Below, in pieces: positions 42,761 through 51,557 of a stretch of DNA of 59,938 nucleotides. The notes beneath the pieces were generated by a model, which was not told where the DNA came from, ran no database searches, and saw nothing but the letters and a program-made list of their open reading frames with translations. The DNA is taken from contig NZ_CP024866.1 in NCBI RefSeq assembly GCF_004136015.1, forward strand, positions 1,369,495-1,429,432. The letters run 5' to 3'. Both the position numbers and the translations under genes were made by a program. Position 1 is the stretch's first letter, and every line of letters starts with the position of its first letter. The stretch comes from Pseudomonas sp. ACM7. GTDB lineage: Bacteria; Pseudomonadota; Gammaproteobacteria; Pseudomonadales; Pseudomonadaceae.

Positions 42761-44143
42761 ATGCCTTATCTTCAAACTCCGCGAGACAGCGCTGTCCGAA
42801 CCACTATTGCTGGTCGAAAAGCCCTGAACCTGATTGGCGGACTCACCGCGCTGGGCCTCGCCACTTGCACCCAGGCGGCTCCGGCCTTCGATAGCGAGTC
42901 GCCGTGGATGCTCGGCGACTGGAACGGCACGCGCACCGAACTTTCGGAAAAAGGCTACGACTTCAAGGTCGATTACACCGGCGAAATGGGCAGCAATCTG
43001 CACGGCGGCTACGACCACGATCGCACCGCTCGCTACAGCGACCAGTTTGGCCTCGGCACCCACATGGACTTGCAGAAGATTCTGGGCTGGGACGACGCCG
43101 AATTTCAGCTGACCATCACCGAGCGCAACGGCAATAACATCAGCAACGACCGCATCAATGATCCGCGCGTGGGCGGGTTCACCTCGGCTCAGGAAGTCTG
43201 GGGCCGCGGGCAGACATGGCGCCTGACGCAGATGTGGTATCAGCAGAAATTCTTCGATCAAAAGCTCGACATCAAGGTCGGCCGTTTCGGCGAAGGCGAA
43301 GACTTCAACAGCTTCCCCTGCGACTTCCAGAACCTCGCGTTCTGCGGCTCGCAGGTGGGCAACTGGGTCGGCGGCATCTGGTACAACTGGCCGGTCAGCC
43401 AATGGGCGATGCGGGTCAAATATCACCTGACGCCGGAGTTGTACGCGCAGGTCGGCGCCTACGAGCAAAACCCGTCGAACCTTGATCGCGACAATGGCTT
43501 CAAGCTCAGCGGCAGCGGCACCCAGGGCGCGATTCTGCCGGTGGAACTGGTGTGGTCGCCGAAACTCAATGGCCTGCCGGGGGAATACCGCGCTGGCTAT
43601 TACTACAGCAGTGCCAACGCCACCGACGCTTACAAGGACAGCAACGGTCAGCCGGCAGCCCTGAGCGGCGAGGCTTACCGCAGCGCGTCGAGCAAACACG
43701 GTGTGTGGCTCGGTGTGCAGCAGCAATTGACCAGCCGCGCCAGCGACAACTCCCGCGGCCTGAGCGTGTTCGCCAACGGCACAATGCACGACAAGAAGAC
43801 CAACGCCATCGACAACTATGTCCAGGCGGGCGTCGTCTACAAAGGCTTGTTCGATGCACGCGCCAAGGACGACATCGGTTTCGCCCTGGCCCGCGTCCAC
43901 GTCAACCCGGCCTATCGCAAGAACGCCGAGGCGACCAATCAGGCCCGCGCGGTCTTCGACTACAACGACCCGTCCTTCCTGCCACCGCAGGACACCGAAT
44001 ACAGCGCCGAACTCTATTACGGCGTGCACGTCACGAACTGGCTGACCGTGCGCCCGAACCTGCAATACATCCGCCACCCCGATGGCGTGGACCAGGTCGA
44101 TGACGCGCTGATTGGCGGGATCAAGGTCCAGTCGTCGTTCTAA
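42761..44143 (+). CDS. OprB-type carbohydrate-selective porin
   Basis: Outer-membrane porin of 460 aa. The signal region (KALNLIGGLTALGLATCTQA) follows a longer than usual N-terminus, so an internal start is possible but no better ATG is seen. The mature protein opens SPWMLGDWNGTRTELSEKGY, the hallmark of OprB porins, and has aromatic beta-strand repeats (WRLTQMWYQQKFFDQKLDIK, LYYGVHVTNWLTVRPNLQYI) ending with a C-terminal Phe. It admits glucose and related sugars. It stands before gcd, which oxidises glucose in the periplasm, a functional pairing. Confidence 0.92.
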   Translation: MPYLQTPRDSAVRTTIAGRKALNLIGGLTALGLATCTQAAPAFDSESPWMLGDWNGTRTELSEKGYDFKVDYTGEMGSNLHGGYDHDRTARYSDQFGLGTHMDLQKILGWDDAEFQLTITERNGNNISNDRINDPRVGGFTSAQEVWGRGQTWRLTQMWYQQKFFDQKLDIKVGRFGEGEDFNSFPCDFQNLAFCGSQVGNWVGGIWYNWPVSQWAMRVKYHLTPELYAQVGAYEQNPSNLDRDNGFKLSGSGTQGAILPVELVWSPKLNGLPGEYRAGYYYSSANATDAYKDSNGQPAALSGEAYRSASSKHGVWLGVQQQLTSRASDNSRGLSVFANGTMHDKKTNAIDNYVQAGVVYKGLFDARAKDDIGFALARVHVNPAYRKNAEATNQARAVFDYNDPSFLPPQDTEYSAELYYGVHVTNWLTVRPNLQYIRHPDGVDQVDDALIGGIKVQSSF

Positions 44144-44156
44144 GAATCACGCAAAA

Positions 44157-44251
44157 CCTGTGGGAGCGAGCTTGCTCGCGATGGCGGAGTGTCAGTCGAC
44201 ATCAATGCTGAATGCGAGGCCGCTATCGCGAGCAAGCTCGCCCCCACAGGG
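44157..44251. repeat. Inverted REP pair (REPIN)
   Basis: CTGTGGGAGCGAGCTTGCTCGCGAT and ATCGCGAGCAAGCTCGCCCCCACAG bracket about 45 bp including GAGTGTCAGTCGACA. It lies between the oprB-type gene and gcd. Confidence 0.88.
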
Positions 44252-44354
44252 AATGCGGCGTCCAAACACTTTTTACATGAACCCTGCCCGCACCGGATCG
44301 TCATCTACAGTGAACTTGCGCGGGACTACTTAAAACGTCACGGAGAACCACACT

Positions 44355-46766
44355 ATGAGCACTGATGGTGCTTTGAGTCGAAGCCGTCTGCTGCCGAGCC
44401 TGCTCGGTATCCTGCTTCTGCTAATGGGCCTGGCCATGCTGGCCGGGGGGATCAAGCTGAGCATGCTCGGCGGCTCGCTGTATTACCTGCTGGCCGGTAT
44501 CGGCCTGGCGCTGACCGGGGGGCTGCTGATTGCTGCCCGCCGCTCTGCGCTGGGCCTGTACGCAGTGGTGCTGTTCGCCAGTACCGTCTGGGCCCTGTGG
44601 GAAGTCGGCCTCGATTGGTGGCAACTCGTACCGCGTCTGGCGATGTTGTTTGCCATCGGTATCGTCATGCTGCTGCCGTGGGTCCGCCGCCCACTGCATC
44701 GCGGTGAATTCAATCCGGTCGGCACAGGTGCCCTGAGCGCTGCGGTGGCGATTGCCGGTGTTGCCGCGCTGGCCAGCCAATTCACCAACCCCGGTGAAAT
44801 CAAAGGTCAACTGGACCGCGACAGCGTGCCGGGCATGACCAACACCGCCCCGGCCATGCCCGACGGTGACTGGAACTCCTACGGCCGCAGCGCCCATGGC
44901 GACCGTTACTCGCCACTGGCACAGATCACCCCGCAGAACGCGAACAAGCTCGTTCCAGCCTGGACCTACCGCACTGGAGACCTGCCAGGGCCGAACGACC
45001 CGGGTGAAACCACTGCCGAAAACACCCCGCTGAAAGTCAACGGCATGCTCTACGTCTGCACGCCGCACAGCCAGGTGATCGCGCTGGACCCGGACACCGG
45101 CAAGGAAATCTGGCGTTTCGATCCGAAGCTCTCCACGCAAAACGCGGCGAACTTCAAGGGTTGGGCGCACATGACCTGCCGTGGCGTGACGTATCACGAT
45201 GACGCCACTTACGCCTCCGAGCAAAGCCCGACCGGCACAGCCAACCCTGCGCCGGTCAGCAACGTCTGCCCACGCCGGATCTTCCTGCCGACTGCCGACA
45301 CCCGTCTGATCGCCCTCGACGCCGACACCGGCAAGATGTGCGAAGACTTCGGCAACAAAGGCCAGGTAGACCTGAGCGCCAACATCGGCGGCTTCAACGC
45401 CGGCGGTTACTACTCCACCTCGCCACCAGCCGTGACTAAAGACCTGGTGGTGATTGGCGGCCACGTCACCGACAACGTCTCCACCGACGAGCCAAGCGGC
45501 GTGATCCGCGCGTTCGACGTGCACACCGGCAAACTGGTGTGGAACTGGGACAGCGGCAACCCGGACGACACCACACCGATTGCCGAAGGCAAGGTCTACA
45601 CCCGCAACTCGCCGAACATGTGGTCCATGTTCGCCGTTGACGAAAAACTCGGCATGCTTTACCTGCCGATGGGCAACCAGACCCCGGATCAGTTCGGTGG
45701 CGCTCGCACCCCTGAATCGGAATTGCACGCCGCCGGCCTGACCGCCCTCGACATCGCCACCGGTAAAGTGCGCTGGCACTTCCAGTTCACCCACCACGAC
45801 CTTTGGGACATGGACGTCGGCGGCCAGCCAACCCTGATGGACCTGAAAACCGCAGACGGTGTGAAACCAGCGGTACTCGCGTCCACCAAGCAAGGCAGCA
45901 TCTACGTGCTGGACCGCAGCACCGGCAAGGCCATCGTGCCGATCAACGAAGTGCCGGTGCCACAAGGCGCTGTTGAAGGTGATCACACCTCGCCAACCCA
46001 ACCGAAATCCGACCTGAACCTGATGCCACCGCCGCTGAAAGAACGCGACATGTGGGGCGTCACCCCGTTCGACCAACTGATCTGCCGGATCGACTTCAAA
46101 TCCATGCGCTACGACGGCCCGTTCACGCCGCCATCGCTGCAAGGTTCGATCGTTTATCCAGGCAACTTCGGCGTGTTCGACTGGGGCGGCATCTCGGTTG
46201 ACCCGGTGCGTCAGATTGCTTTCATGAACCCGGACTACATGGCGTTCAAATCGAAAATGATCCCGGCCGCCGAAATCGCTGCCCAAGGCCCGCGTAAAAG
46301 CGAAACCGAAGGCGTGCAGCCGAACAAAGGCGCGCCATACGGCGTCATCCTCGAACCCCTGCTCTCGCCACTGGGCCTGCCGTGCCAGGCACCAGCCTGG
46401 GGTTACGTGACAGCGGTCGACCTGACCACCAGCAAAATCATCTGGAAACACAAAAACGGCACCGTGCGCGACAGCTCGCCGGTTCCGATTCCGTTGAGCA
46501 TGGGCGTGCCTAGCCTGGGCGGTACCTTCGTCACTGCTGGCGGCGTTGGTTTCCTGAGCGGCACCCTCGACCAGTACCTGCGCGCCTACGACGTGAAAAA
46601 CGGCAAGCAACTGTGGGAAGGCCGCCTGCCAGCAGGCGCGCAAACCACGCCAATGACCTACACCGGCAAGGACGGCAAGCAATACGTGCTCGTTGTTGCG
46701 GGCGGTCATGGGTCGCTGGGCACCAAGCAAGGTGACTACGTGATTGCGTACAAACTGTCCGAGTAA
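44355..46766 (+). CDS. gcd: Membrane-bound PQQ-dependent glucose dehydrogenase
   Basis: Inner-membrane quinoprotein of 803 aa. Five N-terminal TM helices (about 1-140) are followed by a periplasmic eight-bladed beta-propeller that binds PQQ. GDWNSYGRSAHGDRYSPLAQ, NTPLKVNGMLYVCTPHSQV, HMTCRGVTYHDD and WGYVTAVDLTTSKIIWKHKN are characteristic blocks of Gcd. It oxidises glucose to glucono-delta-lactone and passes electrons to ubiquinone, also acidifying the surroundings. The start has CACGGAGAA 8-10 bases before ATG. It ends in a clear terminator. Confidence 0.96.
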   Translation: MSTDGALSRSRLLPSLLGILLLLMGLAMLAGGIKLSMLGGSLYYLLAGIGLALTGGLLIAARRSALGLYAVVLFASTVWALWEVGLDWWQLVPRLAMLFAIGIVMLLPWVRRPLHRGEFNPVGTGALSAAVAIAGVAALASQFTNPGEIKGQLDRDSVPGMTNTAPAMPDGDWNSYGRSAHGDRYSPLAQITPQNANKLVPAWTYRTGDLPGPNDPGETTAENTPLKVNGMLYVCTPHSQVIALDPDTGKEIWRFDPKLSTQNAANFKGWAHMTCRGVTYHDDATYASEQSPTGTANPAPVSNVCPRRIFLPTADTRLIALDADTGKMCEDFGNKGQVDLSANIGGFNAGGYYSTSPPAVTKDLVVIGGHVTDNVSTDEPSGVIRAFDVHTGKLVWNWDSGNPDDTTPIAEGKVYTRNSPNMWSMFAVDEKLGMLYLPMGNQTPDQFGGARTPESELHAAGLTALDIATGKVRWHFQFTHHDLWDMDVGGQPTLMDLKTADGVKPAVLASTKQGSIYVLDRSTGKAIVPINEVPVPQGAVEGDHTSPTQPKSDLNLMPPPLKERDMWGVTPFDQLICRIDFKSMRYDGPFTPPSLQGSIVYPGNFGVFDWGGISVDPVRQIAFMNPDYMAFKSKMIPAAEIAAQGPRKSETEGVQPNKGAPYGVILEPLLSPLGLPCQAPAWGYVTAVDLTTSKIIWKHKNGTVRDSSPVPIPLSMGVPSLGGTFVTAGGVGFLSGTLDQYLRAYDVKNGKQLWEGRLPAGAQTTPMTYTGKDGKQYVLVVAGGHGSLGTKQGDYVIAYKLSE

Positions 46767-46785
46767 GTTTTAGCGGCGGTTAAAG

Positions 46786-46818
46786 GAAAGGCGACTCCTG
46801 TGAGGGGGTCGCCTTTTT
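46786..46818 (+). terminator. Rho-independent terminator of gcd
   Basis: GGCGACTCC and GGGGTCGCC form a 9-bp stem (one G-U) followed by TTTTTT, 20 bp after the gcd stop. Confidence 0.85.
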
Positions 46819-46848
46819 TGTGCTGACCGGGCATGAACGCAATCCCTT

Positions 46849-46875
46849 GTAAGAGCGAAGCTTGCTCGCGAAAGC
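46849..46875. repeat. Single REP unit
   Basis: TGTAAGAGCGAAGCTTGCTC followed by GCGAAAG: a diverged REP core with no inverted partner nearby. Confidence 0.65.
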
Positions 46876-46920
46876 TTGACCGTGAACAGAGTATCTACAG
46901 GGATCGCATGCGAATCGGTG

Positions 46921-47340
46921 TTATTTCTCAATCACGTCAGGGCGCATGGGTGCCAGTCTGGCGATCAAGCAGTTTTGTACGGGGACGCTGATGCCCTGTT
47001 CATCCATCGCGGCGATAAGGTCTTCGACCAGTGCATTGAAGTCGCTGCGGCTGACGTTCTGACCCTTGTGACTCTCGGCCATGCTGTCGCCGGTGTACAC
47101 ACAAGGGCCGCCCGCTTCGACGCAGAACTGTTCGATCAGTTTGTCCCGCAGGCGCTGGATATCAATCTTGCGAAAACGCTCGACGATGCGTTCATCCCTG
47201 GCGATTTTCAGCAACATGCCTTCAACAATCCGAGTGATCCCCGGACGCTCGCCGAGGTCGCGGTAGAGGCTGTCGTCCTTGGGCGGTTGCTGTACGCAGG
47301 CACTCAACAGCAGCGCCAGAATCAGAGGAGAAATCCGCAT
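46921..47340 (-). CDS. Group 1 truncated haemoglobin with lipoprotein signal
   Basis: Predicted exported lipoprotein of 139 aa. The signal MRISPLILALLLSACVQQ has a lipobox with C15. It is followed by a two-over-two globin: LYRDLGERPGITRIVEGM, CVEAGGPCVYTGDSMAESHK with proximal haem ligand H91, and DFNALVEDLIAAMDEQGI. The distal B10 tyrosine typical of group 1 proteins appears to be replaced (MLLKI where FYxR-like is usual), so ligand handling may differ. Truncated haemoglobins are normally cytosolic; a lipid anchor in the periplasm is unusual. The start overlaps the DUF3034 stop by one base. Confidence 0.87.
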   Translation of the reverse strand: MRISPLILALLLSACVQQPPKDDSLYRDLGERPGITRIVEGMLLKIARDERIVERFRKIDIQRLRDKLIEQFCVEAGGPCVYTGDSMAESHKGQNVSRSDFNALVEDLIAAMDEQGISVPVQNCLIARLAPMRPDVIEK

Positions 47341-48203
47341 CAGAAACTCCCCTGGATCGACAGATACGTGCCGTTCTGGTTATCCAGCGTGGCGATTTCG
47401 CCGAGCCGAGCGTAGGCCAACACCACCGAGACATGCTTGTTGGGGAAATAGCCGATAAACAGGTCCGCCCAATCGCTTTCCCCGGAGAACGACAGGTTGT
47501 CTGGTTTCTCTCGATACTCAACGCCCACCGCCCAACGCGGATTGAACAGCACCGCGACCGAACCTTCTTTCAACAGGCTGCGCGAGTCGCGACGATCACC
47601 GCCAAACCCCAGCAACCCCAACTCGTTCGCACGGCTGTAACGCAAGCTGCCATTGACCAACAGGTTGTAGCCAAACGCTGCGCCCATGAACAAACGACTG
47701 GCGGCCAGATAACCTTCGGTATCGCTGTCACGCTTGGCGCCAACCAGGCTGGGGATCAAAAAATCACGCTGATGTTTGTATTCCAGTCCCAACGAAACCT
47801 GCGGCAAGTCGTCGTAGATCACGTCGCCAAACAGCCGAACCTTCACCCCAAGCACGTCCTGTCCGAGGCTGTCTTCCGGCAGGTTCAGCTTGTGCACCAA
47901 CGAACCGAGATCAAAGCGTTGCCGGGCAAAGGACAATTCAACGCGGTTGTCATAGGCCAACGCGAGACCCGCCACATCCAGCCGATAGTCCGGCAGGTTG
48001 ACGGTGGTGGCGAACGCCGTGGCGCCCCACTCATTCTTTTCGCCATAACCGGCGAGCACCGCCCACGGCGTGATGCCACCGCCCGCCGTACCTTCGAGGC
48101 TGCTGGCGCCGCCGGTGGCGATCAGACGACCGTTATCGGCCACGGCGGTTTGCAGGGTCAGGCCGACGAGACAGCCGAGCAACAGGGAAAAACGTGAAGT
48201 CAT
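47340..48203 (-). CDS. DUF3034 family protein, probable outer-membrane beta-barrel
   Basis: Exported protein of 287 aa with signal peptide MTSRFSLLLGCLVGLTLQTAVA. The rest consists of amphipathic beta-strands (GATAFATTVNLPDYRLDVAG, YNLLVNGSLRYSRANELG, AVGVEYREKPDNLSF) ending in GTYLSIQGSF with a terminal Phe, as in outer-membrane barrels. DUF3034 has no assigned role. It lies between the EAL receptor and the truncated haemoglobin with 3-bp and 1-bp junctions, so it is probably part of the same machine. Confidence 0.85.
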   Translation of the reverse strand: MTSRFSLLLGCLVGLTLQTAVADNGRLIATGGASSLEGTAGGGITPWAVLAGYGEKNEWGATAFATTVNLPDYRLDVAGLALAYDNRVELSFARQRFDLGSLVHKLNLPEDSLGQDVLGVKVRLFGDVIYDDLPQVSLGLEYKHQRDFLIPSLVGAKRDSDTEGYLAASRLFMGAAFGYNLLVNGSLRYSRANELGLLGFGGDRRDSRSLLKEGSVAVLFNPRWAVGVEYREKPDNLSFSGESDWADLFIGYFPNKHVSVVLAYARLGEIATLDNQNGTYLSIQGSF

Positions 48204-48206
48204 GAA

Positions 48207-50564
48207 TCAATGAACCATGGAAGTTTGAGCGCTCAGGGGCAAAGCCACCCAAGCTTCGAACGCCGCCGCGCTCAGCGGGCGACTGATGAGATAACCCTGC
48301 GCCGTGTCGCACTGCCAGCGTTCGAGCAAACGCAGGCTGTGGGCATATTCAACGCCCTCGGCCACCACTTTGAGTCCCAGGTTATGGCTCATTTCGATGG
48401 TCGAACGAACGATCACCGCGTCCTCGCTGGTTTCATCCAGATCGCGAACGAAGGACTGATCGATCTTCAACTCTTGCACCGGCAAACGCTTGAGGTGAGC
48501 CAGCGATGAGTAACCGGTGCCGAAGTCATCCACCGACAAACTGATGCCGCAATCACGCAACTGATGCAGCACTTTCAGGGCTCGCTCCGGTTCACGCATG
48601 ACCGCGCTTTCGGTGATTTCGAAAATCAATTGTTCAGCCGGCAAGCGATAAACCCGCAACAGCGCCGAGACCCGCTCGGCCAGGTCATCACTGAGCAAGT
48701 CATCGGCAGAAATGTTCAGCGACAGCTGCAAACGCAGGCCCCGGCGATTCCATTCCGAGAGCTGGCGCATGCCTTCGCCGATCACCCAATTAGTCAACGT
48801 TTGAATGCTGCCGGTGCGCTCGGCCAAGGGAATGAATTCTGCCGGCGAGACCATGCCAAATTGCGGATGCTGCCAGCGCAGCAAGGCTTCTGCCTGGCGT
48901 ACATGGCCTTTGCTGATGTCGAGTTTGGGCTGGTAATGCAGCAGGAATTCGCCATTGCTTGCGGCGTGGCGCAAGTCACGGATCAGGGTGATCTGGCGGC
49001 GATGTACGAGGTCACGGCCCTGTTCGTAGATTTGCAGGCGACCGGGCAATTGCGCCGCGTCTTTCATCGCAATCGCGGCGCGCTCCAGCAAGGTGTGCGC
49101 GCTCAAGCCATCCACGAGATAGGCCGCGATGCCCATACGACACTCAAGCATCAGGTCATGGCCGTTGATGCGTTGGGGCTTGAGCAACAATTGTTGAAGC
49201 TGATCGGCCACCGCCACAGCGGCGTCACTGTCCATACCGTCGAGTAACAACAGGAATTCATCGGCAATCAAATGCGCCACGGTATCGCCGGGGCGCAGCG
49301 CGACTTGCAGGCGTTCGCCGGTCTGGCGCAGTAGTTGATCGACCGACTCAGGGCCAGCGGTTTCGTTGATCGCCCGCAGGTTATCGATGCCCATGTACAC
49401 CAGCGCCATCGGTCGTTGTGCGGAGATCGCACTGCCCAAGCGTTCCATCGCCAGCGTGCGATTGGGCAGGCCGGTGAGTGGGTCGTGCAAAGCGTTGTGG
49501 GCCAGTTGCAGTTCACGCTCGGCGATGCCGCTTTGCATGGAATTGAACGCCGTGGCGAGCAGGCCCAGTTCATCGCTGCGCTTGAGGCTGACCGGCGTCT
49601 GGTAATCGCCCTGACCAATCCGCTCGGCGGCCTCGGCCAGCGCGCGCACCGGTTGCGACACACCACGGGCCAGTAACAAGGCGCCGGCCAGCGAGCCGAG
49701 CAACGCCACCAAGGCAATGCCGAGGATCTTTTCATCCAGCGGCGCGAAGGCTTGCATCGCTACATCCAGCGGACTTTGCAACAGCGCGATCACCTGGTTA
49801 TCGCTGCCTTGCGGAGCACTCGCCAGCATCAACGACTGGCCGAGGAAATTCTGATCGTGAAGCTCACTCAACTGCACCTGGCTGCCCTGCCGACTGCCGA
49901 GCATTAATCGCATGAGGCTGTCGTTCATGGCACTGGGCTGGGTGCTAACCAACTCGCCGACGTGCTGGCGATCGACGGTGAGGAACGACACTTCAAGGTT
50001 GGTCAGCGACTGCAATTCAGCCGCCCAACTTGCGTCCATGCTGAACCCCATGACCACCCGAGCGATCGGCAGCGGCGCCAGCACCATGGCTTCCACCAAC
50101 AAATGCGGTTTGCCCTGCAACGGCACGATCACCATGGTCTGTTGCGTGCGTCGGGCTTCTCGCAAGGCTTGGTCGTAGCGGAACGGCGTACCTTCGACGA
50201 CGTCATCGAGGGTGCTGGCCAGGACCTTGCCGTCCATGCCCAGCAAAATCATGTCGCTGGCATTGATGCGTTTGCCATGGTTGAGCAGCACCGAGGCCAT
50301 GGTCGCCGCGTCGCCGCTGGCCACCGCTTCGCGAAAACCGAAATCCGCCGCGAGCAACTGCGCGCCGTCGGCCAGCCGTCGGCCCCGCACTTCCAGTAAC
50401 CGTTCGAATACCCGTGTGCCGACTTCCAATTGCGCACTGGCCTGGCCGCGCACCGCCGAGTTGGTCGCCGCCTTCACGCTGAAGTACAGCGCGCCGACCA
50501 CCACCAGCAACAGCAGAATCAGGACACAGGCGACCCGCGCCTGAAAGCTACTGCGTAGTTTCAT
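48207..50564 (-). CDS. Membrane receptor with degenerate GGDEF and intact EAL (c-di-GMP phosphodiesterase)
   Basis: Inner-membrane signalling enzyme of 785 aa from ATG 50564 (frame extends to 50597). TM1 is about 8-27; a periplasmic cache-like sensor (about 30-275) and TM2 (about 280-300) follow. A HAMP domain has SQPVRALAEAAERIGQGDYQ. The GGDEF domain's signature is IADEF, so it is probably not a cyclase. The EAL domain has all catalytic motifs: AEALLRW, LSLNISADDL, FEITESAVM, VDDFGTGYSSLAHL, LKIDQSFV and VVAEGVE. Its start lies inside the end of the cupredoxin gene (17-bp overlap). It should lower c-di-GMP in response to a periplasmic cue, plausibly from the metalloproteins of its operon. 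Confidence 0.92.
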   Translation of the reverse strand: MKLRSSFQARVACVLILLLLVVVGALYFSVKAATNSAVRGQASAQLEVGTRVFERLLEVRGRRLADGAQLLAADFGFREAVASGDAATMASVLLNHGKRINASDMILLGMDGKVLASTLDDVVEGTPFRYDQALREARRTQQTMVIVPLQGKPHLLVEAMVLAPLPIARVVMGFSMDASWAAELQSLTNLEVSFLTVDRQHVGELVSTQPSAMNDSLMRLMLGSRQGSQVQLSELHDQNFLGQSLMLASAPQGSDNQVIALLQSPLDVAMQAFAPLDEKILGIALVALLGSLAGALLLARGVSQPVRALAEAAERIGQGDYQTPVSLKRSDELGLLATAFNSMQSGIAERELQLAHNALHDPLTGLPNRTLAMERLGSAISAQRPMALVYMGIDNLRAINETAGPESVDQLLRQTGERLQVALRPGDTVAHLIADEFLLLLDGMDSDAAVAVADQLQQLLLKPQRINGHDLMLECRMGIAAYLVDGLSAHTLLERAAIAMKDAAQLPGRLQIYEQGRDLVHRRQITLIRDLRHAASNGEFLLHYQPKLDISKGHVRQAEALLRWQHPQFGMVSPAEFIPLAERTGSIQTLTNWVIGEGMRQLSEWNRRGLRLQLSLNISADDLLSDDLAERVSALLRVYRLPAEQLIFEITESAVMREPERALKVLHQLRDCGISLSVDDFGTGYSSLAHLKRLPVQELKIDQSFVRDLDETSEDAVIVRSTIEMSHNLGLKVVAEGVEYAHSLRLLERWQCDTAQGYLISRPLSAAAFEAWVALPLSAQTSMVH

Positions 50565-51225
50565 GGGCGGCTCGCTTAAAGGCATCGCCAAAGGCACTCG
50601 GTGCCGGCGCGGTCGGGGTTTGCTCGGCCTGGGCCTCTATGGTCAGGGCGAAGGCCTGCGTGAGGCCGGCCGCAGCGATTTTTACTTCGCCGCCGTCGAC
50701 CGGTTGCATCCCCGAGGCTTGCGGGTGCCAGAGGGTGGCGTGATAAACCCCGGCCGGCGCGTCGAGGGTCAATTGGCCTTGGGCGTCGGTCACTCCGAAA
50801 CGCGGGTCATCGGTGACATAGACGTAGCCGAGCATCCAGTCGTGAATGTTGCAGCCGAGCACCACCACGCCAGGTTTGTCGAACAGCACCGGGTCGGACG
50901 GCGTGCCTTCGTACAGCCGCAGTTCAAAGCGCTTGGCCGGCGAAAACGAATAGACCTGATGGCGGATGTTGTCGCTGTTGGGAAATTTGATCGGCGTGCC
51001 GGTGTGCACCGCCAGCACGTGGGGCGCGAATTGCTGACTGCGCTGGTCCATGTCGGCCTTGAGCGCGCCCACCGGCAGACCGACCGGACCTTGCAGGGTG
51101 ACGACCGCATCGGCCAGGGATTTGCCATTTTGATCATGCATCTGGATTTGCAGCGGCGCGGCATTGGCCAAACCAATGAGACAGAGCGCTGCGGCTATGA
51201 ATAAAGCAGAAATCAAACGGGCCAT
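50548..51225 (-). CDS. Periplasmic cupredoxin-like (methylamine-utilisation-type) protein
   Basis: Exported protein of 225 aa; signal MARLISALFIAAALCLIGLA ending NAA. The cupredoxin-like domain has type-1 copper ligands in the usual order: H89 in NIRHQVYSF, then C125, H128 and M131 in GCNIHDWMLGYVYV. The C-terminal part (about 140-200) resembles a carboxypeptidase-regulatory/Ig-like fold (VTDAQGQLTLDAPAGVYHAT). It could carry electrons or sense copper or redox state. First gene of the cluster leading to the EAL receptor, DUF3034 protein and truncated haemoglobin. Confidence 0.87.
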   Translation of the reverse strand: MARLISALFIAAALCLIGLANAAPLQIQMHDQNGKSLADAVVTLQGPVGLPVGALKADMDQRSQQFAPHVLAVHTGTPIKFPNSDNIRHQVYSFSPAKRFELRLYEGTPSDPVLFDKPGVVVLGCNIHDWMLGYVYVTDDPRFGVTDAQGQLTLDAPAGVYHATLWHPQASGMQPVDGGEVKIAAAGLTQAFALTIEAQAEQTPTAPAPSAFGDAFKRAAHETTQ

Positions 51226-51498
51226 GAGGCTTCCAAAAAAGTCAGGGAGTCGAAATGGCCTGCCTTGGCGATAGGATCGTACTGAAGCCCGACACGAAGG
51301 GGATGATGCCTGAATTAAGGCTAAGTGCCATCACTGAATAGTACATGACAGATGACCGCTCGTCCGGCCAAAACTTATGCAACAAGTTAGCTTCTGTATA
51401 GGTTATCGACCACGAATGAAAAAACTGAAGACGAGACGCACGTCCTATCGGGCAATGACCTGTCAAAATCCTGAACACACCCTGAAATATCCATCGCC
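51226..51498. other. Non-coding region between cupredoxin and Lon-type genes
   Basis: About 270 bp of divergent upstream sequence. The right part leads into the heat-shock promoter of the protease gene. The cupredoxin operon promoter should lie here, but no consensus element could be fixed. Confidence 0.4.
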
Positions 51499-51527
51499 AT
51501 TGAAACCCCCCCCCACCTGCCCCATCT
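51499..51527 (+). promoter_or_regulatory. Sigma-32 (RpoH)-type heat-shock promoter of the Lon-type gene
   Basis: ATTGAAA (51499-51505), 14 bases, then CCCCATCT (51520-51527). This agrees with the CTTGAAA-N12-15-CCCCATNT consensus except at the first base. It lies 30 bp before the ATG at 51558, leaving room for a short leader. Confidence 0.75.
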
Positions 51528-51557
51528 AACACCCATACCCAATTGCGCAGGTGCCCC

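Noticed and set aside
44421..46730. 769-codon open frame antisense to gcd
   Set aside because: It lies exactly opposite a highly conserved gene, has no recognisable domain and is a by-product of high GC codon bias.
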